A DNA stretch of 64,000 nucleotides, from assembly GCF_003342675.1 (NCBI RefSeq), contig NZ_CP031148.1, forward strand, positions 124,001-188,000, in the 5' to 3' direction. The stretch comes from Haloplanus rubicundus. GTDB lineage: Archaea; Halobacteriota; Halobacteria; Halobacteriales; Haloferacaceae. How positions within the stretch are numbered: position 1 is the first letter of the stretch; every line of letters starts with the position of its first letter. Below, one piece after another: positions 34,726 to 43,830 of this stretch. The translations under genes were made by a program, and so were the position numbers. Below the pieces are notes generated by a model. That model was not told the DNA's origin. It made no database searches and was given only the letters and a program-made list of their open reading frames with translations.

Positions 34726-34760
34726 GGAAGGTCTTTCACCGACCCGCCCCGACCCCAGCC

Positions 34761-35921
34761 ATGCTCGACTACGTCGACCTCGAAGCCGACCTCGGCGAGG
34801 AGGAGCGGCTGATCCGCGACACCGCCCGTCGGTTCGTCGACGAGCAGGTGCGCCCGGACATCGGCGATCACTTCCTCGACGGCACCTTCCCGACCGACCT
34901 GATCCCGGAGATGGGCGAACTGGGCTTCTACGGATCGAATCTCGACGGCTACGGCCTGCCGAACGTGAGCGAGCGGGCGTACGGCCTCCTGATGCAGGAA
35001 CTGGAGGCCGGCGACTCGGGCGTGCGGTCGATGGCGAGCGTGCAGGGGGCGTTAGTGATGTACCCCATCCACCGATTCGGCACCGAGGGGCAGAAAGAGC
35101 GGTGGCTCCCCGAGTTGGCGACGGGTGCGGCCGTCGGCTGTTTCGGCCTCACGGAACCGGAACACGGCTCGGACCCCTCGTCGATGGCGACGCGGGCGGA
35201 GCGCGACGGCGACGGCTACCGGCTCACGGGGTCGAAGACGTGGATCACGAGCGCGCCCATCGCGGACGTGGCGGTGGTGTGGGCGCGGGACCGGAGCGAC
35301 CCCGACGACCCGGTCCGGGGCTTCCTCGTCGAAACAGAGCGCGACGGCGTGCGGACGCCGAAAATCGACGAGAAACTCTCCCTCCGCGCGTCGATCACGG
35401 GCGAGATCAGCCTCTCGGACGCGTGGGTGCCCGGGGAGAACGTCCTCGACGTGACGGGGGTGAAGGGGCCGCTCTCCTGTCTCACGCAGGCGCGCTACGG
35501 CATCGCGTGGGGGGCCGTCGGCGCCGCGCGCGACTGCTTCGAGACGGCCCGGGAGTACGCGACGGAACGGGAGCAGTTCGGCAGGCCCATCGGGGGCTTC
35601 CAGCTCCAGCAGGAGAAGCTCGCGGAGCTGGCGACGCGGGTGACGACCGGCCAACTGCTGGCCCACCGCCTCGCGGACCTGAAAGAGCGGGGTGAGCTGC
35701 GCCCCCAGCAGGTGTCGATGGCCAAGCGCAACAACGTCCGGATGGCCCGTGAGGGGTCGCGGGTGGCCCGCGAAATCCTCGGCGGCAACGGCATCACGGC
35801 CGACTATCCGCCGATGCGCCACCTCGCCAACATGGAGACGGTCTACACCTACGAGGGGACCCACGACATCCACTCGCTGATCCTCGGCGAGGATCTGACG
35901 GGGCTGTCGGCGTTCGAGTAA
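34761..35921 (+). CDS. Acyl-CoA dehydrogenase (glutaryl-CoA dehydrogenase-like)
   Basis: A 386-residue FAD enzyme that oxidises acyl-CoA to enoyl-CoA and passes electrons to ETF. Evidence: GCFGLTEPEHGSDPSSM (FAD/substrate loop), TGSKTWITSAPIADVAVVWA, RYGIAWGAVGAARDC, EREQFGRPIGGFQLQQ, and MARLGSRVAREILGGNGI-like region with the catalytic Glu in YTYEGTHDIH near the C-terminus (YEGT). The YEGT position fits short-chain or glutaryl-CoA dehydrogenases. A menaquinone-side ETF oxidoreductase candidate is encoded at 38731-40845. Confidence 0.92.
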   Translation: MLDYVDLEADLGEEERLIRDTARRFVDEQVRPDIGDHFLDGTFPTDLIPEMGELGFYGSNLDGYGLPNVSERAYGLLMQELEAGDSGVRSMASVQGALVMYPIHRFGTEGQKERWLPELATGAAVGCFGLTEPEHGSDPSSMATRAERDGDGYRLTGSKTWITSAPIADVAVVWARDRSDPDDPVRGFLVETERDGVRTPKIDEKLSLRASITGEISLSDAWVPGENVLDVTGVKGPLSCLTQARYGIAWGAVGAARDCFETAREYATEREQFGRPIGGFQLQQEKLAELATRVTTGQLLAHRLADLKERGELRPQQVSMAKRNNVRMAREGSRVAREILGGNGITADYPPMRHLANMETVYTYEGTHDIHSLILGEDLTGLSAFE

Positions 35922-36004
35922 GTGACGCGGTCGTGCGCAGCCGGCACCCAGCGGGCGTAGCCACAAAGGTCTCGTACCCCTACGGCCAATCGAGGTGAAC
36001 AGTC

Positions 36005-36307
36005 ATGTCCCCGACCACCTGTCACGGTCCCGACGGCGTCGACCTGTCCCGCGAGGAGGCGTGGGTGCTCCACGCCGCGGTGCTGGAGCACGTCGAACGG
36101 GTCGTCGCGGCCGACGGATCGCCGGATCGTTCCCTGACGGTCCTCGACCGGATCGAGTCGTGTGCGCCCCTCGACGCGGCCGACCGCGACGTCGTGCGTG
36201 AGGCGCTTTCGACGTACGACGCCCCCGACCGCGACCGGGCGTCGGTCGAGGCGATTCGGGCCGCCCTCCCGGCGCGTCGGACGGACGGGTGTGCGTCCCG
36301 CCGGTGA
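36005..36307 (+). CDS. Conserved haloarchaeal protein, unknown function
   Basis: A 100-residue acidic helical protein (LSREEAWVLHAAVLEHVERVV is the conserved part) without membrane segments. The last part (RRTDGCASRR) is low quality. Homologues are widespread in haloarchaea under a DUF name that I will not guess. It stands alone between the dehydrogenase and a convergent cupin gene. Confidence 0.65.
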   Translation: MSPTTCHGPDGVDLSREEAWVLHAAVLEHVERVVAADGSPDRSLTVLDRIESCAPLDAADRDVVREALSTYDAPDRDRASVEAIRAALPARRTDGCASRR

Positions 36308-36392
36308 CGACGACCCGTCTCGTAGGAGGTATCGTCACTGTCCAGGCCGGACCGTCTCGGCGAGAATCTCCGCTGGCTTCCGATAGTCCCCA

Positions 36393-36872
36393 TCAGCCCT
36401 CGTCGAGCCAGTAGTCCACGTCGTCGCCGCGGCGGTAGTAACCCTCCACGATCCGTTCGTCGTCGCTCCCCGGCGCCGACCCCGCGTAGATGCCGATCTT
36501 GTCCGAGTCGGGGTAGACCGTCACGTCCGGGTCGTCCATCGTCGACAGCGCGAGATAGCGAAGCGACTCGTCGCCGTCGTTGATCACGCGGTGGCCGCCG
36601 TCCTCGCCGACCGGAAAGGTGACGTAGTCGCCGGAGGCGAGCGAATCGGTGCCGTCCGGGGTGCGGAGTTGACCCGAACCCGCGAGGACGTACAGCGCCT
36701 CCTCGTTGCCGGTGTGGTAGTGGAAAGGCCACGACTTCTTGCCGGGCGGGAGTTCGTACAGCGAACAGCCGAGGCGCTCGCCGCCCGCCGCGGCCGCGAG
36801 TTTCTTCCGCCGGAACGCCGTCTCGCCGTGCTCCGTCGTCGTCCAGTCCACGTCGGCCTCGTTGACGCGCAT
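36393..36872 (-). CDS. Cupin domain protein
   Basis: A 159-residue cupin. Motif 1 is FHYHTGNEEALYVLAGSGQL with the His, His and Glu metal ligands. Motif 2 is PVGEDGGHRVINDGDESL with the last His. The C-terminal third (YPDSDKIGIYAGSAPG) matches a subgroup of small cupins found near sugar or detoxification genes. Enzymatic role unknown. Confidence 0.85.
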   Translation of the reverse strand: MRVNEADVDWTTTEHGETAFRRKKLAAAAGGERLGCSLYELPPGKKSWPFHYHTGNEEALYVLAGSGQLRTPDGTDSLASGDYVTFPVGEDGGHRVINDGDESLRYLALSTMDDPDVTVYPDSDKIGIYAGSAPGSDDERIVEGYYRRGDDVDYWLDEG

Positions 36873-36923
36873 GGCACCCGTTCGGACGCCCGGCCGGTTA
36901 GGGGTTGGCGTCCGGCGCCCCGA

Positions 36924-36935
36924 AATATATATTGC
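36924..36935 (+). promoter_or_regulatory. TATA box of the MFS transporter gene
   Basis: GAAATATATATT in a GC-rich context lies about 30 bases before the ATG at 36961. It is the strongest TATA box outside the provirus, consistent with a leaderless or short-leader transcript. Confidence 0.65.
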
Positions 36936-36960
36936 TATTGAGTGCTATGCATGACAAGTT

Positions 36961-38244
36961 ATGTCACGGTTTTCGGGAGGGCGGTGGAACGAGCGCTACG
37001 CCGCGCTGTCGGTGTGCGTGGGGTCGTACTTCGCGGTACGGCTCGCGCAGTTGCTCGTCAGCCCCGTCGTCCCGTCGCTCCGTGAGGCGTTCGGCGTCTC
37101 TCGGGGAGCCGTCGGGGCGATACTCACCGGCATGTGGCTGGTGTACGCCTGTTCGCAGGCACCGAGCGGTGCCGCCGGTGATCGGTACGGTCCCCGGCGG
37201 GTCGTCCTCGTCGCGCTCGGCTGTACGGCCGTCGCGGCGCTCGCACTCGCCGCGGCGCCGTCGCTGCTCACGTTCGGCGCCTTCGCGCTCCTGCTCGGGA
37301 TGGGCGCCGGCCTCTACTACACCCCGGCGACGGCGCTGCTCGCGGCGCGGTTCGAGGACGTGGGACGGGTCATCGGCGTCCACCGCGTCGGCAGTCAGGC
37401 CGCGGGACTGGTCGCGCCCGCGCTGGCCGCGCTCCTCGGCGCCCGGTTCGGCTGGCGCGTCGCCCTCGGGAGCGGCGCCATCGTCGCCGTCGTCGTCCTC
37501 GGCGCCGTCCTCGTCGGCGGTCGGTCGCGTTCACGTCCGCGACCGACGACGCGGACGGACGGCGGCGCGGCGGTGCGGCCACGCACGCTGGTGGGCGTCC
37601 TCTCGCGGCCGGCGGTCGCCTTTTCGACGATCCTCGCCGCCGTGGGGGAGTTCGCCGCGCTGACGACCGTCTCCTTTCTCCCCACCTTCCTCGTCGACCA
37701 CCACGGCCTCCCGTTGCCGACGGCCGGGGCGCTCTTCGGGGCGTACTTCGTCGTCGTGGCGTCGCTCCAGCCGGTGAGCGGGTGGTTCTCGGACCGGTTC
37801 GGCCGCGACGCCGTCACCGCCGCGCTGTTCGCCGCGGGGGCCGTCGGCTACGCGACGCTCGCGCTCGGATCGGGACTCGCCGCCGCCGTGCCGGCCGTGG
37901 CGCTCGTCGGCATCGCGATGGCGTGGGGGCCGCCCGTCCAGTCGCGGGCGGTCGACGCCCTCGCCGACGCGGAACGTGGCGTCGGCTTCGGCGCCGTCCG
38001 CACGGGCTACATCCTCGTCGGGGCGCTCGGCCCCGTCGTCGTGGGCACCCTCGCCGACGGCGCGGGGTGGGGGGTCGGCTTCGGCCTGCTCGCAGGGGTG
38101 TTGACGCTCGCGGCCGTCGCGCTCGTCGGCGCACAGCTCGTCGGTCGGGGACGGCGGCCGCTCGGCTCGGGGGCGTTCGGGCTGTTCACCCCGTCGCAGG
38201 ATGGCCGTGGCGGCGACCGACGCCACGGCAACGTCGACGACTGA
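36961..38244 (+). CDS. MFS transporter
   Basis: A 427-residue major facilitator with twelve helices. The loop 2-3 motif reads GAAGDRYGPRRVVL, and the symmetric loop 8-9 motif GWFSDRFGRDAV. The last 20 residues are a Gly/Arg-rich tail. The substrate cannot be read from sequence. It has its own strong TATA box. Confidence 0.88.
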   Translation: MSRFSGGRWNERYAALSVCVGSYFAVRLAQLLVSPVVPSLREAFGVSRGAVGAILTGMWLVYACSQAPSGAAGDRYGPRRVVLVALGCTAVAALALAAAPSLLTFGAFALLLGMGAGLYYTPATALLAARFEDVGRVIGVHRVGSQAAGLVAPALAALLGARFGWRVALGSGAIVAVVVLGAVLVGGRSRSRPRPTTRTDGGAAVRPRTLVGVLSRPAVAFSTILAAVGEFAALTTVSFLPTFLVDHHGLPLPTAGALFGAYFVVVASLQPVSGWFSDRFGRDAVTAALFAAGAVGYATLALGSGLAAAVPAVALVGIAMAWGPPVQSRAVDALADAERGVGFGAVRTGYILVGALGPVVVGTLADGAGWGVGFGLLAGVLTLAAVALVGAQLVGRGRRPLGSGAFGLFTPSQDGRGGDRRHGNVDD

Positions 38245-38268
38245 CGACCGCCGTCCGGGAATGCGGTC

Positions 38269-38619
38269 CTAGCCGTCGTCGTCCGATCCGGGCTCGACGT
38301 CGATGTGGTGTGGCCCGTCTCGGTCGGTGTCGTCGCTTCCACCCAGAAGCGTCGATTGGATGTCCTTGGCGAACGACTCGACCTGGTGTCGGAGCGTCTG
38401 CATCTCGTCTTCGAACGCCTCGACGGAGCGGTCGACGTAGTGGACCCGCTGGTACGGGATGCGACGGACGATGTCGTTGCCCGCCTCGTCCTCGTCGAGT
38501 TTGACGATCCAGTGGTCCTGAAAGTAGGCGATGCGCTCGTTGTCGACCGTCCGCTCGACGGTGCCCTCGTCGGGGTCGTCGTAGACGATGATCGCCTCGC
38601 CGAGATTCGGCTGGGCCAT
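38269..38619 (-). CDS. Conserved haloarchaeal protein, unknown function
   Basis: A 116-residue acidic protein. Residues 1-70 look like a small beta domain (AIIVYDDPDEGTVERTVDN, HWIVKLDEDEAGNDIVRRIP), then a helix with heptad spacing (FEDEMQTLRHQVESFA) and an acidic tail. Not recognised. ATG at 38619 excludes an unlikely arginine-rich extension. Confidence 0.7.
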   Translation of the reverse strand: MAQPNLGEAIIVYDDPDEGTVERTVDNERIAYFQDHWIVKLDEDEAGNDIVRRIPYQRVHYVDRSVEAFEDEMQTLRHQVESFAKDIQSTLLGGSDDTDRDGPHHIDVEPGSDDDG

Positions 38620-38730
38620 GTCTCGGCGTGTCCCTCCACGCTTGTAGGTCCGTCGGCGGCGCTGGGCGACTGAAGCCGTCGGCGACGCCCCCGATGAACG
38701 CCGCACGCGGTGAGAACGGCGACGGCAGTC

Positions 38731-40845
38731 TCAGTCCGCCGGCGTACCGGGCTGGCCGTCTGCATTCGCCGCCGCGCCGTCGTCCGCGGCGTCCATCGCT
38801 TCCACCAACAGCTCGGTCAGATCCAGGATTTCGAGGTCGTCCTCGAACCCACCCGTCTTCCGCCCGTCCTCGAACATCGTCGTACACATCGGGCAGGCGA
38901 CGACGAACTGCTCCACGTCGCCGTCGGTGTCGGCCACGGCTTCACGGAGGCGCTCCTCGCTCGGTTTCATCTCCTCTTCGACTTCGGTCCAGACGCCGCC
39001 CCCGCCGCCGCCACAGCAGAAGGAGTCCGCGCGGTTGCGCGGCATCTCCGCGAGCGTCGCGCCCGTCGCGCGCACCAGTTCGCGCGGTGCCTCGTACACG
39101 TCGTTCATGCGCCCGAGGTGACAGGGGTCGTGGTACGTGACGGTCCGGTCGAGGGCGGCGGGCACGTCGAGGCGACCCTCGCGCACGAGGCGTTCGACCA
39201 CCTCCGTGTAGTGGGAGACGGGGTAGTCGAACTCCTCGCTCATCTCGGGGTACTCGTGGGTGAACGTGTTGTAGCTGTGCGGGTCGGTACAGACGATCTC
39301 CTCGAACTCGGCGTCGGAAAAGGCGGCGGCGTTGTCCTCGACGAGCATCTCGTAGAGGCCCTCCTCGCCGACGCGTCGCACGTCGTTGCCGTCGTGTTGC
39401 TCGTCTTCGTAGAGGATGCCGTAGGAGACGCCCGCGGCCTCGAAGATGCGGGCGAGCGACCGCGCGACGCGCCGGTTCCGCTCGTCGTAGGAGGGATAGT
39501 CGCCGACGTACCAGAGCAGGTCCACGGCCTCCTCGCGGGCGTCGGGCACCTCGAAGTCGAGGTCCTCGGTCCACTCGGGGCGCTTGCGGGCTGGGTCGCC
39601 GAAGACGTTGCCCTGCTGGAAGGCGTTCATCATCGCGTCCTGCACGTGGGGGTCCATCTCCCCCGACTCGGTGAGCCGGCGATTCATCCCCGTGAACTGC
39701 TTGACGTGCTCGATATCGACGGGACAGGCGTCCATGCAGGCCATACAGGAGAGGCAGGCGTGCATCGACTCGGCGTCGATCACGCTCTCGCCGCCGTCCG
39801 CGACGATGGGCACCTCCTCCCGGTCGCCCGCCGCCCGCCCCTCGCGGTAGGCCTTCAGGTCGAGGATGACGTTCCGCGGGTCGAGGTTGCGGCCCACCTC
39901 GTTGGCCGGACAGACGGAGGAACACCGACCGCAGGTGGTGCAGGCGTCCTGGTCGAGGCGTTCGCGCCACGTGAAGTCGTCGACGGAGCCGGTGCCGATT
40001 TCGTCCGGCGGCAGGTCGGCGGGGACGCCCGGGAGGCGCTTGCCCGCCTTCTCGTCGCGGGTGACGATGTTCGCCATCGACGTGAGCATGTGGACGGGTT
40101 TGGCGTAGGGGAGGAGGGCGACGAAGCCGAGCGCGAGGAGGGCGTGGCTCCACCAGACGGCGGCGTAGGCCGCCTCGGCCATGGCGGGCGAGATGCCCGC
40201 GGCCCGCCCCGCGAGGGCGAGGGCGTAGCCGACGAAACTCACCGTCTCGAAGTCGGGGAAGCCGGTGCCGAGGATGCGGAGCGCCTCGACGACGTAGCCG
40301 CCGACGCCGAGGGCAAAGAGGGTGAGGACGAAGGCGTCGTCCTCCAGATCGGTGTGTTTCCCCCACAGCCGCGGGTCGCGGACGCCGTAGCGCCGCCAGA
40401 GCGCCATGCCGACGCCGACGACGAACAGGAGGCCGAGCGCGTCCATCACCAGCGAGTACGAGAGGTAGAAGTCGCCGACGAAGAAGGACGGCTGGCCCAG
40501 CAGTTTCGTCCAGATGTCCATGTCGACCGCGAGGATGGTCGTCCCGATGAGCAGGGTGAGAAAGCCCCACACGATGAACGTGTGCATGACGCCGGCGTAG
40601 GTGTCGCGGTCGAACTGCGCCTCGTTGGAGAGGAGGAGGCGAGTCGCGTGGGCGATACGGCCGGGCAGGTCGTCGAGGCGGTCGAACGGGTCGGCCGGCG
40701 CCGACGCGTACTCCGTGATGCGGGCGTAGACGCCGTAGCCGAAGACGAGGATGGCGACGGCCGCGAGGTAGTAGAACGCGGCCTCGCCGACGGGACCGAT
40801 GGTCCAGAACGTCTCCCGCGTGACGGTCGTCTGGAGGACGGGCAT
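38731..40845 (-). CDS. Membrane Fe-S oxidoreductase, probable ETF:(mena)quinone oxidoreductase
   Basis: A 704-residue membrane-bound electron carrier. N-terminal six-helix NarI/HdrE-like domain (residues about 15-275), then two [4Fe-4S] motifs (CTTCGRCSSVCP and CLSCMACMDACP). Two CCG-type cysteine domains follow as in HdrD/LldE (DPCHLGRMNDVYEAPRE ... FCCGGGGGG; last part VACPMCTTMFED). This architecture (heterodisulfide-reductase-related, Rv0338c-like) takes electrons from ETF or directly from dehydrogenases to menaquinone. With the acyl-CoA dehydrogenase nearby, a beta-oxidation role is plausible. ATG at 40845 chosen over 40884. Confidence 0.87.
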   Translation of the reverse strand: MPVLQTTVTRETFWTIGPVGEAAFYYLAAVAILVFGYGVYARITEYASAPADPFDRLDDLPGRIAHATRLLLSNEAQFDRDTYAGVMHTFIVWGFLTLLIGTTILAVDMDIWTKLLGQPSFFVGDFYLSYSLVMDALGLLFVVGVGMALWRRYGVRDPRLWGKHTDLEDDAFVLTLFALGVGGYVVEALRILGTGFPDFETVSFVGYALALAGRAAGISPAMAEAAYAAVWWSHALLALGFVALLPYAKPVHMLTSMANIVTRDEKAGKRLPGVPADLPPDEIGTGSVDDFTWRERLDQDACTTCGRCSSVCPANEVGRNLDPRNVILDLKAYREGRAAGDREEVPIVADGGESVIDAESMHACLSCMACMDACPVDIEHVKQFTGMNRRLTESGEMDPHVQDAMMNAFQQGNVFGDPARKRPEWTEDLDFEVPDAREEAVDLLWYVGDYPSYDERNRRVARSLARIFEAAGVSYGILYEDEQHDGNDVRRVGEEGLYEMLVEDNAAAFSDAEFEEIVCTDPHSYNTFTHEYPEMSEEFDYPVSHYTEVVERLVREGRLDVPAALDRTVTYHDPCHLGRMNDVYEAPRELVRATGATLAEMPRNRADSFCCGGGGGGVWTEVEEEMKPSEERLREAVADTDGDVEQFVVACPMCTTMFEDGRKTGGFEDDLEILDLTELLVEAMDAADDGAAANADGQPGTPAD

Positions 40846-40890
40846 ACGTAGTGGGCGGCGCAGGTGGGGGTTAAAGGTTGTCACACCGCA

Positions 40891-41595
40891 TCAGAGAACG
40901 GCCCACACCACCAGCCCCACGCCCACCAGCGCCGCGGGCGCGTCCCGCCACGTCGCGGAAAGCGGCGGCAACGTCGGGTTCCACGCGAAACAGCGAGCCT
41001 GCAGGGCGAGCGCGAAGCGGTCGGCGCGGGCGAACACGCGCCGGAGGCCGGTGACGCCGATCAGCCGAATCCGCTCCCGGAGCGACCGTTCGGAGCCGAG
41101 ACGGGCGTCCATCGCCGACCGGATGGAGGCGAGGTCGTCGCGCAGGAGGGGGAGAAAGCGGAGGACGAACCCGACGCCGGCGCCGAGGACGACGCCCGCG
41201 CGGCCGGGGAGGAGCCACTGGATCGCCGCCCGCGACTCCCGGACCCGTGTGGTGCGGATGTACGCCGTCGAGACGAGCAGCAGGAGGAGGACCCGATAGC
41301 TCGCCAGCGCGGGCGTGACGGCGTCGGCGGGGACGAACCACGGCGCCCCGAGCGTCGCGCCCTCGACGAGGGGCGCGGCGACGAGGAAGGGGAGGAAGGC
41401 GCGGTAGGAGCGCAGGCTGGCGAGAAGCGGCGTCGCCGCCAGCCAGCAGACACAGAGGACGAAGGCCGTCAGGGCGACCAGCCCGCGGGGCGTCGTATGC
41501 GCGAAGGCCGCGACGGCGACGGCGGCCTGCACGAACAGCTTGCTCCGGGGGTCGAGGCGGTGGACGAGGGTGTCGCCCGCGGCGTAGGTGATCAT
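40891..41595 (-). CDS. ecfT: EcfT transmembrane subunit of biotin ECF transporter (BioN-like)
   Basis: A 234-residue membrane protein of the CbiQ/EcfT family. It has the start DTLVHRLDPRSKLFVQ, four to five helices and two coupling-helix arginine motifs: SIRSAMDARLGSERSLRERIR and ALALQARCFA. It couples the ATPase to the substrate-binding subunit BioY. The gene is translationally coupled to the ATPase gene (stop-start overlap of four bases). Confidence 0.9.
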   Translation of the reverse strand: MITYAAGDTLVHRLDPRSKLFVQAAVAVAAFAHTTPRGLVALTAFVLCVCWLAATPLLASLRSYRAFLPFLVAAPLVEGATLGAPWFVPADAVTPALASYRVLLLLLVSTAYIRTTRVRESRAAIQWLLPGRAGVVLGAGVGFVLRFLPLLRDDLASIRSAMDARLGSERSLRERIRLIGVTGLRRVFARADRFALALQARCFAWNPTLPPLSATWRDAPAALVGVGLVVWAVL

Positions 41596-42293
41596 GGGGG
41601 GCGGACGCCGAGTTCGCGCAGCGCGGCCGGCGACGGGTCGGCGGCGTCGAGGGCGACCGAGCCGTCCGAGAGGACGACGACCCGGTCGGCGAGGGACGTG
41701 AGGTCCCGCAGGTCGTGGGTGACGACGACGACGCTGACGCCGTCGGCGTCGAGGGCCGCCAGCCGATCCAGCACCGACTCCCGCGCACGCAGGTCGAGGC
41801 CGGTGAACGGTTCGTCGAGGACGAGGTGGTCCGGCGCCATCGCCAGCGCGCCCGCGATGGCGACGCGTTCGCGCTCGCCGCCGGAGAGTTCGTCGATGCG
41901 GTCGGTCTCCCGCCCCTGCATCCGCACGGCGTCGAGGGCGTCGTCGACGCGGCGGTCGATCTCCGCCCGATCCAGCCCGAGGTTCTCCGGGCCGAAGGCC
42001 ACGTCGGCGCCGACCGTCGCCGCGACGAAGCCGTCGCGGGGGTCCTGAAACACCATGCCGACGGCGGTGCGGGCGGCGACGAGGTCGTCGGCGACGGGGC
42101 GGCCGTTCACGCTGATGTCGCCGGCGTCGGGCGTCAGGAGGCCGTTGAAGCCGCGGACGAGCGTCGTCTTCCCCGATCCGTTGGGGCCGGCGAGGACGAG
42201 GAACTCGCCGTCGGCGACGGTGAGGGAGACGCCGTCGACGGCCGGCGCCCCCTCGCCGTAGCGGTACGTGTAGTCCGCGGCCGTGATCGTCAT
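41592..42293 (-). CDS. ecfA: ECF transporter ATPase (BioM-like)
   Basis: A 233-residue ABC ATPase. Walker A LAGPNGSGKTTLVRG (residues about 33-47), Q-loop MVFQDPRDGFVA, signature DELSGGERERVAIAGALAM, Walker B HLVLDEPFTGLD, then the switch histidine (VVVTHDLRDL). It energises biotin uptake with EcfT and BioY. The start overlaps the end of bioY by four bases, so all three genes form one operon. Confidence 0.93.
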   Translation of the reverse strand: MTITAADYTYRYGEGAPAVDGVSLTVADGEFLVLAGPNGSGKTTLVRGFNGLLTPDAGDISVNGRPVADDLVAARTAVGMVFQDPRDGFVAATVGADVAFGPENLGLDRAEIDRRVDDALDAVRMQGRETDRIDELSGGERERVAIAGALAMAPDHLVLDEPFTGLDLRARESVLDRLAALDADGVSVVVVTHDLRDLTSLADRVVVLSDGSVALDAADPSPAALRELGVRPP

Positions 42294-42874
42294 CGCGCGA
42301 CCAGACCCTCGCTCCGGACGATGGCCACCGTCGCGGCGACTTTCAGCCCCGCGACGGGCAGGAAGGGGACGACGACGGCGGAGACGGAGGCGACGAGGCC
42401 GATGGCCTGGACGAGGGCGTAGCCGACGGCGCCGCCGGCGTAGACGACGGCCGATCCCGCGATCAGCGCGGCGACGACGCGCGGGACCGGAATCTCGCCG
42501 GGGGCCGTCAGCCCGTCGGTGCCGTGGGCAACCGCGCCGATGGCCATGGCCCCGAGGGGGAAGCCGATCAGAAAGCCGCCGGTCGGGCCGAGGATGACGC
42601 CGAGACCGGCGTTACCGCCGGCGAAGACCGGCAGGCCGATCAGGCCGGCGAGCAGGTAGAGGGTGAACGCGACGCCCGCCCACAGGGGACCGAGGACGAG
42701 GCCGGCGAGGTAGACCCAGAGCGTCTGGAGCGTGATCGGGACGTTCGGCGCGAGAGGGTGAACCATGTCCACGGGGGCCGTGGCGCTGGTCGCCGCCGCG
42801 AACAGCACCGCGCGGGCGACGTTACCCGTCACCTCGTCGCCGACCAGTTCGACGGAGTCCGTTGGAGTCGCCAT
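42290..42874 (-). CDS. bioY: Biotin transporter substrate-binding subunit BioY
   Basis: A 194-residue S component with six helices. It has the BioY-type VPITLQTLWVYLAGLVLGP, GLPVFAGGNAGLGVILGPTGGFLIGFPLG and an Asp/Ala-rich C-terminus. It captures biotin for import by the EcfA-EcfT module encoded directly downstream. ATG at 42874 is chosen because a TATA-like stretch is centred about 25 bases upstream. Confidence 0.92.
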   Translation of the reverse strand: MATPTDSVELVGDEVTGNVARAVLFAAATSATAPVDMVHPLAPNVPITLQTLWVYLAGLVLGPLWAGVAFTLYLLAGLIGLPVFAGGNAGLGVILGPTGGFLIGFPLGAMAIGAVAHGTDGLTAPGEIPVPRVVAALIAGSAVVYAGGAVGYALVQAIGLVASVSAVVVPFLPVAGLKVAATVAIVRSEGLVAR

Positions 42875-42892
42875 ACCGGCGCCTCGTCGGTA

Positions 42893-42917
42893 AACCACTT
42901 AATTTGTCAGGGTTGAC
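42893..42917 (-). promoter_or_regulatory. Promoter with inverted repeat upstream of bioY
   Basis: Read on the minus strand, the TATA-like CAAATTAAGTGG (42894-42905) lies about 25 bases before the bioY ATG. Directly upstream is GTCAACCCTGAC (42906-42917), an inverted repeat with GTCA/TGAC arms. Placing it over the BRE region would block TFB, so it could be a BirA-type operator. The match is short. Confidence 0.4.
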
Positions 42918-42968
42918 GAACTGCCCGCCGATGGGTTTTTGACCGGGAACGAACTGTCTACACGTAGT

Positions 42969-43475
42969 ATGGACGACAAGACCGCGGAGCTACGCGACAT
43001 CTTCCTCGACGCGACGGACGGCGAGGGAACGGTGACGGAGCGACAGGCCGAGCGCCGCGGGTCACTCGTCGACGTCGACGACCCCGAGGTGGTCGACGAC
43101 CGACTGCGCGAACTGGTCGCGACCATGCGCGAGCGCTACGACTTCGAAACCGACCTCGACCCCGACGCCTACGTCCGCCTGATTCGCGGGTTCTACGACG
43201 GCGACGACGACGCGGCGCTAGCCGAGGCACTCGGTGTCGACCAGAAGGCCGTGGTCCGGGCCCGACTCGACTGCCATCTCGTCCGCGAGAGCGACGGCGA
43301 CACGCCCGCCGTCGAGGCGAGTCGAGGACGAGCAACCCGCGCCAACGGCCGCTTCCGCGACGCCTTCGTCGAACTCCTGACGGACGACGACCTGTCCGGT
43401 CGTCTCGCGAGCGACTCCCGCGAGGACGGGTTGCGGGAGGCGACCGAGGACATCGAGACGAACGTGTCGCTCTGA
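42969..43475 (+). CDS. Conserved haloarchaeal protein (conditioned medium-induced protein 4 type)
   Basis: A 168-residue acidic helical protein. The N-terminus (KTAELRDIFLDATDGEGTVTE) matches what haloarchaeal genomes call conditioned medium-induced protein 4, from memory. It has a repeated helical pattern, with possible helix-turn-helix character around ALAEALGVDQKAVVRARLDC. Function unknown. Confidence 0.75.
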   Translation: MDDKTAELRDIFLDATDGEGTVTERQAERRGSLVDVDDPEVVDDRLRELVATMRERYDFETDLDPDAYVRLIRGFYDGDDDAALAEALGVDQKAVVRARLDCHLVRESDGDTPAVEASRGRATRANGRFRDAFVELLTDDDLSGRLASDSREDGLREATEDIETNVSL

Positions 43476-43542
43476 CGGTGTGTGCAACGCGCATTTGAGC
43501 GTCGAGAAGGCACTTACCCGGACGCGGCGTCACGGTCGGTGC

Positions 43543-43716
43543 ATGGTACACTGTCCCGAGTGTGACGCAGATATCGCCGAGGAATCGGACGTCGAGTTCG
43601 TCGACATGGACTCGAAGATGGCCGGGCTGTTCCGGTCGTCCAAACGCTTCTACGTCGTCGCGTGCAACGACTGCGGCACCGCCATCGGAAGCGGGGTCGC
43701 CGGCGGCGGTGGCTGA
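43543..43716 (+). CDS. Small zinc-ribbon protein
   Basis: A 57-residue protein with two zinc knuckles (CPECD at residues 4-8 and CNDCG at 42-46) and a central aromatic strand (RFYVVACNDCGTAIG). It resembles small haloarchaeal zinc-ribbon proteins. It sits 114 bases upstream of the MCM gene, in the same direction. Confidence 0.72.
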   Translation: MVHCPECDADIAEESDVEFVDMDSKMAGLFRSSKRFYVVACNDCGTAIGSGVAGGGG

Positions 43717-43830
43717 GAACGGCCCATAGCAAGCCGTTAGCGTCCGAATACGCCCCTGTCGTCGGGGCAAGGAATCCGCGAACGTCGCGGTAGCGAAGAC
43801 TCTTAGGGCATCCCGCGCAAGGGAGATTCA

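Noticed and set aside
38942-40570. Long minus-strand frame inside the Fe-S oxidoreductase gene
   Set aside because: It is a shadow in another frame of the real gene at 38731-40845, rich in Arg/Pro as usual for GC-rich antisense frames.
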